Positions 7,463 through 12,998 of a DNA stretch of 12,998 bases are shown here, piece after piece. The notes under the pieces were generated by a model, which saw only the letters and a program-made list of their open reading frames with translations, made no database searches and had not been told where the DNA came from. Source of the stretch: Dehalococcoidia bacterium (GTDB lineage Bacteria; Chloroflexota; Dehalococcoidia; SAR202; UBA826); assembly GCA_012965485.1 (NCBI GenBank), contig DTSF01000112.1, positions 1 to 12,998 of the forward strand. The letters are read 5' to 3'. Every line of letters starts with the position of its first letter. Position 1 is the first letter of the stretch. A program made the translations under genes and the position numbers.

Positions 7463-8497
7463 TTGGCCTGGAAAACTATTGGTCAGCTTAGTTCTATAGA
7501 TCGTATTTCAAAAGCTGCCTCGTTAGATAGACTTTCACATGCGTATTTAATTTGTGGTATGGATGGGATTGGGAAGGTCACCTTTGCTCGGGATATAGCA
7601 AAAGTTGCGAACTGTCTTGACATGTCTACGTCTTCCGGGCCTTGCGGATCATGTAATCAATGCATACGTATCGATTCCTATAATCACACCGATGTATTTA
7701 TTTATGATGCAAAAAAAGATTTAGATGGTGTGGGCCGAACTTCCACAATGGTCACTATCGACCAATTAAGAGAAGATTTTCTAAGGCACGTTCACCGGAA
7801 ACCATATGAAGGCCGCACTCGAATTTTCATTATCCCATCCATTGAAAATATGAGAGCAGAACAATCCAATATTCTTCTAAAAACGTTAGAAGAACCTCCG
7901 GATGATGTTGTAATTATATTGCTGGCGCGTGATGCATCTAATCTTCTGAGTACTATTGTGTCGCGATGTCAGGTTCTTAATTTGGAGCCGGTTGGTGAGT
8001 TTGAAATATTGGAATATTTAGGCGAATGCGAATTAGGGTCCGATGTCCCCATTCAAGAGATCGCAAGGCTTTCTCGCGGGAGACCGGAATGGGCTTATCA
8101 AGCAGCTATTAACCCTGAAATATTACATATATTGGAAGATAAATTAAATCAGTTTATAGGGTGTCTAACGGATAGCTTGGAGCAACGGTTCAAATTGTCG
8201 AGGGATTTATCCACTCAGTTTTTTCTCGATCGAGATGGAGTATACGAATTTTTGGATACAGCAATGACCTGGACTAGAGATGTGTTGCTCTCTAGTAGTG
8301 AGAGAACAGGAGAGATAGTAAATATTTCCCAAAAAGAACGAATTCATGAGTTTTCTAAAATGCTATCAACCACAGATATTCTGAACATTTTAAAACTTAT
8401 CAGGATCACTGTCGGTCACTTGAAGAAAAACGTTACTCCAAACCTAGTTTTGGACAATTTAATGCTAAAACTTCCGGTCGCCACAGCCATAAACTGA
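7463..8497 (+). CDS. holB: DNA polymerase III delta' subunit
   Basis: The delta' subunit of the clamp-loader complex, which loads the sliding clamp during replication. The 344-residue protein starts in family style, AWKTIGQ, then SHAYLICGMDGIGK. The P-loop is GMDGIGKVT (32-40): Lys38 is kept but the next residue is Val instead of Thr/Ser, in line with delta' commonly being ATPase-inactive. Four zinc-module cysteines are at 51, 61, 64 and 67. NILLKTLEEPP (136-146) and the SRC motif (167-169), which supplies an arginine finger to the neighbouring subunit, are clear. At this length it is not the longer DnaX tau/gamma. I chose TTG 7463 because AAGGAAG (7451-7457) lies five bases before it and the resulting N-terminus fits the family; an in-frame TTG at 7445 lacks a site. 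It is single, ending 19 bp from the convergent HNH gene. Confidence 0.92.
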   Translation: MAWKTIGQLSSIDRISKAASLDRLSHAYLICGMDGIGKVTFARDIAKVANCLDMSTSSGPCGSCNQCIRIDSYNHTDVFIYDAKKDLDGVGRTSTMVTIDQLREDFLRHVHRKPYEGRTRIFIIPSIENMRAEQSNILLKTLEEPPDDVVIILLARDASNLLSTIVSRCQVLNLEPVGEFEILEYLGECELGSDVPIQEIARLSRGRPEWAYQAAINPEILHILEDKLNQFIGCLTDSLEQRFKLSRDLSTQFFLDRDGVYEFLDTAMTWTRDVLLSSSERTGEIVNISQKERIHEFSKMLSTTDILNILKLIRITVGHLKKNVTPNLVLDNLMLKLPVATAIN

Positions 8498-8516
8498 CAA
8501 ATTTCCTATTCACAGA

Positions 8517-9044
8517 TTAATTTTTCCAAGGTATAAATGGAGACCACTCATCCTCTAGTTTCCTATGATAGAAAATATAATACGGATTTGGTTTCGGAGC
8601 CGAAGGCGTCCTCAGTAAAGTCATTTTGGCTTCTCTTGGTGTTTTTTCAGCCTTGTTGTGGTTGCAGGTCATACATGCACTCACCACATTTTCCCATACA
8701 TGTTTACCGCTTCTTGAACGAGGTTGAATATGGTCAATAGTCAGCTTCCTAGTTGAGATTCCGCAATATTGGCATGTGAAATTATCTCTATAAAATAATG
8801 CTTGTCGAGATAGCCTTCTTTCCACCATTGGCTTTTTAACCATATAGTAGAGTCTAACCACCGACGGCATTGGAAATGCTGCGCTGGCACTCCTTATTTC
8901 ACCCCGACCGTTTATTATGAGCTCTGCCTTTCCCCTGCCCATCAATACGACCGCTCTTCTGACACTGCAAATGTTTAATGGCTGATAATTTTGGTTTAGA
9001 ACTAATACGGGTGATTCTATTGTAGGAGATGTAGCTGTAGCCAT
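8517..9044 (-). CDS. HNH endonuclease family protein
   Basis: A 175-residue protein with a C-terminal HNH nuclease fold: zinc-binding pairs CQYC (91-94) and CMTC (124-127), the DH of LTIDHIQPRS (Asp103-His104), Asn119, and the CNHNKAEKTP ending (His129, Asn130). The N-terminal part (about 12-75) begins VLVLNQNYQPLNI and runs through a VLMGRGKAEL segment, a layout typical of the widespread chromosomal HNH proteins of cyanobacteria, actinobacteria and Chloroflexota. These are not part of restriction systems, and their target is unknown; a role in DNA repair or processing is only a guess. It starts six bases after the CvpA-family stop, with AAGG directly abutting the ATG, so translation probably depends on the upstream gene. 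An in-frame stop just upstream rules out an earlier start. No methylase or toxin partner is adjacent. Confidence 0.88.
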   Translation of the reverse strand: MATATSPTIESPVLVLNQNYQPLNICSVRRAVVLMGRGKAELIINGRGEIRSASAAFPMPSVVRLYYMVKKPMVERRLSRQALFYRDNFTCQYCGISTRKLTIDHIQPRSRSGKHVWENVVSACMTCNHNKAEKTPREAKMTLLRTPSAPKPNPYYIFYHRKLEDEWSPFIPWKN

Positions 9045-9050
9045 CCTTGT

Positions 9051-9731
9051 TTAATCTAACTTTGAATCAAGTATTTTTATCGCAGTCATATAATCAGTGG
9101 GGATAATTCCAAAAGCGTTGTCTGGGGTGATTTGTAAAATTTTTACAAAAATAGGTGCCATTCTGGAATCCAGTAGCGCCGCTTCTATTGAGATTCTGGT
9201 ATTTTCAATCTTTGCGTCAATACCCTCTATCACGATGATTTCTCCATCTGAAATGAGAGATGAACCAGGTAATTTGGCAATTTCGTGGAAATCGTATGCC
9301 AGTCGTGTAAGACCGGAAATAGCTACAGAAGAAATGATCACACCGATTATCAATCCAAGAATTATGCCAGCTACTCTATTCAATCCAAGTGTCGCAACGT
9401 CTATAACTGTGAGGAAAGGTCTGATAAATTTTAGGGCTATCTTGGTGATGATGAGTGTGAGAATGAGTACAACTACAAAAGCTACAACAGTTGTAATCGT
9501 ATCTACACTTAGATTAATTCCACTTAGTTCACTGACGGCCTTTGCTGAAGAAGATTCGAGCCCCAGGGCATCTCCGATAAGTTCTCCAACCAATTGGGAC
9601 ACCTCACCCGAAATTCTCCAGCCCACCAGTATTCCGACTCCATAAATGCCAGCCACGAATATTCCGGTTTTGAGTCCCCAATACATGGATGCAATTAGGA
9701 TACCTATTATGACAAAATCTAGCCAGTTCAT
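9051..9731 (-). CDS. CvpA-family membrane protein
   Basis: A 226-residue inner-membrane protein of the CvpA (colicin V production) family, whose members have roles in envelope homeostasis that are poorly defined at the molecular level. The start NWLDFVIIGIL with a following Gly-Leu-Lys-Thr-Gly is the family hallmark. Four hydrophobic segments are visible: about 5-22, 25-40, 78-105 and 114-143. Between the last two lies the basic loop KFIRPFLTVIDVATLGLNRVAG, matching the family's conserved Asp-Arg-x-x-G region. A C-terminal soluble tail of about 80 residues is longer than in minimal CvpA and is rich in Ile/Asp/Glu. AAGG eight bases before the ATG supports the start. It lies 77 bp after the first SDR gene's stop and 6 bp before the HNH gene. 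Confidence 0.82.
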   Translation of the reverse strand: MNWLDFVIIGILIASMYWGLKTGIFVAGIYGVGILVGWRISGEVSQLVGELIGDALGLESSSAKAVSELSGINLSVDTITTVVAFVVVLILTLIITKIALKFIRPFLTVIDVATLGLNRVAGIILGLIIGVIISSVAISGLTRLAYDFHEIAKLPGSSLISDGEIIVIEGIDAKIENTRISIEAALLDSRMAPIFVKILQITPDNAFGIIPTDYMTAIKILDSKLD

Positions 9732-9808
9732 ATTCTTACCTTCTCAAAGTTAGACTTTCCAAGGAAGTAGATGCAGTTTAGCATACGGTCTGTTAAATAT
9801 TGGTTTAG

Positions 9809-10747
9809 TTAATTTCGTGGAGGCTCAACAGGTACTGGGTTTACAAGACCATTTCCTAGGGAGATCGGTATCAATTGATCCAACTCATCTAAAGTCCATT
9901 TTCCATCTTTATGGATGCTTTTTATTACGTGCCGTGGAGAATAAAGCGATAAAGCCCAACCACTGGTACCAAAAACTTGTCCTGTAATGCCATCCGCGGC
10001 TTCAGAACAGAGATAGACGACCTTAGGTGCATTGTTACCGGGGTCTCTATATTCTGGAGGTGGTTCAGATGGGTTTGCAGTTGCTAACCCGACGGCTTCT
10101 CTCTGATCCTGTCTCAGTTGTGTTGTCGATTGTGGGACTGTATCTGTCATTCTTGTAGACCCTCCAGGATAGACTGCATTCACCATTATGTTGTAGGGTG
10201 CGAGTTCATTTGACACAGCCCTTGTGAATCCAACCATACCTTCCTTGGCTGCAGCATAATTACCTTGGCCGGAGGCACCTAATCCGGATCCAGACGAGAA
10301 TAACACGATTCTGCCGTATTTGTTGTTGATCATGTGAGGAACCACATTCCTTACCATATTAAAGGCCCCGTATAGGTGGACTTGCAATACTAAGTCCCAT
10401 TCTTCCTCAGTCATATTAAATATCATTCTGTCCCTCAATATGCCCGCTGGATGACAAAGTATGTCCACCGTTCCGAAGGTATCTACCGTTTTTTGAACAA
10501 TTTTGGCGGCACTATCAAAATCTGCTACTGAGTCATATGAGGCAACAGCTTCTCCACCTTCAGCCTTTATTTCATCAACTACTAAATCTGCAGGAGTGGA
10601 AGAATCGCCGGTGCCATCAACTGATCCCCCAAGGTCATTAACTACGACTTTGGCACCATCTCTTGCTAACCAAAGTGCGACTTCTCTTCCTATACCACGA
10701 CCGGCCCCTGTTACTATTGCTACTTTTCCCTCAACCCTCTTAGTCAC
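9809..10747 (-). CDS. SDR oxidoreductase, MFE-2/HSD17B4-like (active-type copy)
   Basis: A 312-residue short-chain dehydrogenase resembling the (3R)-hydroxyacyl-CoA dehydrogenase part of peroxisomal multifunctional enzyme 2. It would oxidise a hydroxyacyl-CoA or similar alcohol with NAD in the cytoplasm. Cofactor motif TGAGRGIG (13-20) and acidic VVND (35-38, suggesting NAD over NADP) are followed by GDSSTPADLVVDEI. Catalytic Ser151, Tyr164 and Lys168 (NYAAAKEG) are all present. The usual catalytic Asn is His124 in VHLYGAF, as in MFE-2 (VHLRGSF from memory). NNAG reads HPAG. The GSTRMTDTV segment also matches MFE-2. The start is GTG with GAGGTG about seven bases upstream. It follows its paralogue by 62 bp and forms a tandem pair with it. 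A fatty-acid, sterol or aromatic side-chain degradation role is inference. Confidence 0.9.
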   Translation of the reverse strand: MTKRVEGKVAIVTGAGRGIGREVALWLARDGAKVVVNDLGGSVDGTGDSSTPADLVVDEIKAEGGEAVASYDSVADFDSAAKIVQKTVDTFGTVDILCHPAGILRDRMIFNMTEEEWDLVLQVHLYGAFNMVRNVVPHMINNKYGRIVLFSSGSGLGASGQGNYAAAKEGMVGFTRAVSNELAPYNIMVNAVYPGGSTRMTDTVPQSTTQLRQDQREAVGLATANPSEPPPEYRDPGNNAPKVVYLCSEAADGITGQVFGTSGWALSLYSPRHVIKSIHKDGKWTLDELDQLIPISLGNGLVNPVPVEPPRN

Positions 10748-10809
10748 CTTTTCACCTCTTCGTTTGCTTTATTTTCATTCCTATCAAATTTGTTTGGAAG
10801 AAATTGATA

Positions 10810-11733
10810 TCAAAATCCATATCCCATCATTTTCGGAAACAAAACATCCATCTCTGCCATTGTGAAATTACCCCATTTGTTCACTACATTCTCTATATCA
10901 GGGTTGGAATAAACGTACAAACTCCCTCCACGTACGCCCAACACGTAGCCATTGATATTGGGAGCAGCATTTGTGCATAGGTAAACGGCTAATGGGGCGA
11001 TATTTTCAGGTTCATCTGGAGAGCCCTCTCCCGACCATGCCGGTATTTCTGGTGAAGGCCCGATTCCAGCCCTTTCATCCCGAGAAGGTCCAGATACGTT
11101 TGGTAGTCTGTGTTGATCTACGGCACCTGGGAATAATCTGGTTTCCGCCATGGGGGATATTGCGTTGGCGGTAACCCCATATTTCCCCAAATCTTTTGCA
11201 GTAGTTCTGGTTAATCCAATAATTCCTTCGGTAGCTGCGGCATAATTTGACCGTCCGACGTCTCCTAAACCGGAGTCAGCTACCATATTTACAACCCTTC
11301 CAGACCTCTGTTGTCGAAACAAGATTCCAGCAAATTTGGTGGTCGTGAATACACTTTTAGAATTATTGCGGACTACCTGGTCAAAATCTGATTCCGTCAT
11401 CTGGTAAATCATGCGGTCCTTTAATGACCCAGCAGAATTTACAAGAATGTCAATTTGACCATAATTATCGACGCAAGATCGGATTAAATTCTCTCCACCT
11501 TCCATTGTCGATACGTCTGCATAATTGGCTATAGCGTTGCCGCCAGAAGATTTAATTTCGTCAACAACCGCATCAGCTGGTATGTTGGACGCCCCGGTTC
11601 CGTCGACCTCGGTACCTTTGTCGTTAACGACTATAGAAGCCCCTTCCTCTGCAAGCAATTTGGCAATACCTCTACCAATTCCTCTTCCCCCGCCAGTAAC
11701 CACCGCTATTTTTCCTTCTAACCTGTTTCCCAT
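10810..11733 (-). CDS. SDR-fold paralogue lacking catalytic Ser and Lys
   Basis: A 307-residue paralogue of the SDR just downstream; by my count 39 of the first 60 residues are identical, and the two align without gaps to about residue 200. The NAD motif TGGGRGIG (13-20), VVND (35-38), VNSAG (98-102), Asn124 and Tyr164 remain. But the position of catalytic Ser (151) is Val in MVADSGLG, and that of catalytic Lys (168) is Thr in NYAAATEG, codon ACC at 11230-11232. Both were confirmed in the bases. The frame is intact, so it is not a decayed pseudogene. It probably binds the dinucleotide but is a poor or altered dehydrogenase, perhaps a structural or regulatory partner of the active copy. GAGGA lies about ten bases before the ATG, and a good promoter lies upstream, making this the first gene of the SDR unit. 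Confidence 0.9.
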   Translation of the reverse strand: MGNRLEGKIAVVTGGGRGIGRGIAKLLAEEGASIVVNDKGTEVDGTGASNIPADAVVDEIKSSGGNAIANYADVSTMEGGENLIRSCVDNYGQIDILVNSAGSLKDRMIYQMTESDFDQVVRNNSKSVFTTTKFAGILFRQQRSGRVVNMVADSGLGDVGRSNYAAATEGIIGLTRTTAKDLGKYGVTANAISPMAETRLFPGAVDQHRLPNVSGPSRDERAGIGPSPEIPAWSGEGSPDEPENIAPLAVYLCTNAAPNINGYVLGVRGGSLYVYSNPDIENVVNKWGNFTMAEMDVLFPKMMGYGF

Positions 11734-11791
11734 TTCGCAACCGTCCTCTTGTAAAATATTTAGAAAACTGTTGAATCATTTTGTGTTTTTG

Positions 11792-11819
11792 ATTCTAACT
11801 TTGTGTCCCGTCGGGTCAA
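11792..11819 (-). promoter_or_regulatory. Sigma-70-like promoter for the SDR pair
   Basis: On the minus strand TTGACC (-35, 11814-11819) and TAGAAT (-10, 11792-11797) are separated by 16 bp, each one base from consensus. Transcription would start near 11785, giving a leader of about 50 bases before the ATG at 11733. It is the best promoter seen in the window. Confidence 0.5.
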
Positions 11820-11879
11820 TTATAAAAGGATATCTACCCAAAAATAAACACAGGGTTTGGAATTTATCTTCGACGGCGC

Positions 11880-12908
11880 TTAACTCTTGGGAAACTTTTT
11901 TAGTGACAGAAAATAAATCCCCGTTACAATGAATTGAAATGGCGATATAAGAGCACCAACGAAAACGTCAAGGATAAGTAAAATAAGATCTGACTTCAGG
12001 TTGGATGAAATCAAGGTTAATAGAATGATTGGTAGCAACGTCAGGATAAGGATGGCAAGGGATACGCCAAAAGTTATCCACCATCTTTTTTCCACTAGGT
12101 CCCAGCTTGCCTGAATGGATCTTTTAATACCTGTGTTGTCTAGCACCATTGATGACCATGCGAACAACCAGCGTACCAATAGGTATATGAGGATTGGAAT
12201 GCCTATCCATATAAGACTTAATGCGATAGGAATTATCAATAGTCCTATCAGGAATAATGAAAGTATTATTAGTCTTCCTAGTCGGGAAATGGAATAGTTG
12301 AGGCAAACGATTGGAGAAACTTTTTCGGAGTTAGCGAATTGGGCAGCGCCAACAATAATTGCAGTTGCGGATATTAGTTTTGCAATAGGGCTAATTAGGA
12401 CAAAAATTAATATCGTAAATATTTTCCATGTTAGGATGGTTTTTAATTCCAATAAAAATTTTTCTGAAAGCTGACTGTCACCATATTGCTGTAAATCTTG
12501 GAACGAAATCGTTTCTGTCTCAAGGAGAGCACGGACGATTAGGCCGATCAGAAGGGCTGGAATTCCATTTACCAACGCCAGTATTAGGAAACTTTTAAAA
12601 TTCTGTTTGTAGGCGGAAGCTGAGACTGCAATTAAGTCGACCAATTGTCCCGGTTTTGGCAATAATTGGTCTTCGGAATTTACAGGTTGGTGGGGTTCAT
12701 ATTGGATTTTTTCAGCATCACCTAGATTTTGGGATTCGTATCTTGCCTTAAGATCACTGGAAACAACTTGCCCACAATTTGTACAGAAAGCCTGATTTCT
12801 GTTTATTTCTCCACAGTGGTCGCACTTGATTCCCATATCGTTTCCGCAACCACCACAAAACAGGGTACCTGCGGTATTTTCGAAATTGCAACTTTTGCAG
12901 GGGTCCAT
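11880..12908 (-). CDS. Double-zinc-ribbon polytopic membrane protein
   Basis: A 342-residue protein with a cytosolic-type N-terminal double zinc ribbon: Cys pairs 4/7 with 18/21, and 29/32 with 42/45. A polar linker (about 48-90) follows. The rest is a membrane domain with about six hydrophobic segments (around 105-127, 160-190, 211-230, 232-250, 276-300 and 306-335). The segment VLDNTGIKRSIQASWDLV between the fourth and fifth resembles the membrane domain that accompanies some glycerophosphodiester phosphodiesterases and related uncharacterised proteins. No catalytic residues are evident and I cannot assign a function; a role in membrane organisation or stress sensing is speculation. It starts four bases after the stop of the truncated upstream gene, so the two likely share a transcript. 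The SDR genes follow after 146 bp but with their own promoter. Confidence 0.8.
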   Translation of the reverse strand: MDPCKSCNFENTAGTLFCGGCGNDMGIKCDHCGEINRNQAFCTNCGQVVSSDLKARYESQNLGDAEKIQYEPHQPVNSEDQLLPKPGQLVDLIAVSASAYKQNFKSFLILALVNGIPALLIGLIVRALLETETISFQDLQQYGDSQLSEKFLLELKTILTWKIFTILIFVLISPIAKLISATAIIVGAAQFANSEKVSPIVCLNYSISRLGRLIILSLFLIGLLIIPIALSLIWIGIPILIYLLVRWLFAWSSMVLDNTGIKRSIQASWDLVEKRWWITFGVSLAILILTLLPIILLTLISSNLKSDLILLILDVFVGALISPFQFIVTGIYFLSLKKFPKS

Positions 12909-12912
12909 CTCT

Positions 12913-12998
12913 TTATATGCTGTTGCCGTACATATCGATAACGAAGAGTGGGTACCCTAATTCTTCTAAATTTTTTTGAATTTTGTCCCTGTCACCAA
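12913..12998 (-). CDS. C-terminal end of an unidentified protein (cut by window edge)
   Basis: The last 27 codons of a minus-strand gene, open from the window edge to a TAA at 12913-12915. The residues end ELGYPLFVIDMYGNSI, preceded by a charged helix-like DKIQKNLEEL. The composition looks coding and the stop sits four bases from the start of the zinc-ribbon gene, as expected within an operon. The fragment is too short for me to name a family. Confidence 0.5.
   Translation of the reverse strand, partial: GDRDKIQKNLEELGYPLFVIDMYGNSI

Noticed and set aside
9097..9645. A 182-codon open frame on the plus strand opposite the CvpA-family gene
   Set aside because: It is the antisense shadow of the CvpA-family gene, with no family motifs and no ribosome-binding site; the minus strand encodes clear membrane helices.
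8517..9731. HNH endonuclease plus CvpA-family protein as a colicin-like or defence cassette
   Set aside because: The HNH protein is the common chromosomal type and CvpA is a widespread housekeeping family; there is no immunity, methylase or sensor gene beside them.
11808..11876. CCGTCG (11808-11813) and CGACGG (11871-11876) as a long-range inverted repeat or terminator of the zinc-ribbon gene
   Set aside because: Only six pairs with a loop of 57 bases and no T-run; best explained by chance.
11525..11932. A 135-codon plus-strand frame over the 5' end of the SDR paralogue and the following spacer
   Set aside because: Most of it is antisense to a clear SDR Rossmann fold, and the remainder crosses a promoter-bearing spacer and the end of the zinc-ribbon gene.
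1..12998. CRISPR arrays, tRNA or rRNA genes, insertion sequences, attachment sites
   Set aside because: Reading both strands I found no regularly spaced repeats, cloverleaf-like segments, transposase motifs or terminal inverted repeats; nearly all bases lie in recognisable genes.

Overview
The window is a gene-dense bacterial chromosome segment of moderate to low GC. It has thirteen intact protein genes and one truncated gene at each edge. Gaps are short (the longest, 1631-1793, is 163 bp). I see no rRNA, tRNA, CRISPR array, insertion sequence or phage gene. The contents (XdhC with a MobA-like transferase, an HtpX/PspAB pair, MFE-2-like SDRs, a double-zinc-ribbon membrane protein, a single-domain LON protein) fit a free-living, probably aerobic heterotroph. 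The mixture resembles marine Chloroflexota (SAR202/Dehalococcoidia-like) most, but that placement is inference from gene content and was not tested.

Layout. At 1-948 (+) lies the 3' part of a fold-type I PLP aminotransferase, convergent with a LON substrate-binding-domain protein (971-1630, -). A divergent spacer then leads into a molybdenum-cofactor maturation pair, XdhC (1794-2939, +) and a MobA/MocA-like nucleotidyltransferase (2950-3564, +, TTG start). These two would sulfurate and nucleotidylate the cofactor for a xanthine-dehydrogenase/CO-dehydrogenase-type hydroxylase, but no such enzyme is encoded here. Next come an ABC-F ATPase (3582-5486, -) and a 61-residue single-pass membrane protein (5596-5781, +). 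They are followed by an envelope-stress pair: the membrane protease HtpX and a PspAB-family protein, tightly coupled on the minus strand (7309 down to 5795). DNA polymerase III delta' (holB, 7463-8497, +) stands alone.

The right third (8517-12998) is entirely minus-strand. In transcription order it holds a truncated unknown gene, a double-zinc-ribbon polytopic membrane protein, two tandem SDR paralogues of the MFE-2/HSD17B4 (3R)-hydroxyacyl-CoA dehydrogenase type, a CvpA-family membrane protein and an HNH endonuclease. A good sigma-70-like promoter precedes the SDR pair.

The most notable observation is the SDR pair. The downstream copy (9809-10747) keeps the Ser-Tyr-Lys residues. The upstream copy (10810-11733) has an intact NAD-binding motif and catalytic Tyr, but Val in place of Ser and Thr in place of Lys, so it looks like a cofactor-binding pseudoenzyme that may partner the active copy. 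I found no clear candidate for a wholly new multi-gene system. Most of the window is ordinary housekeeping and accessory metabolism.
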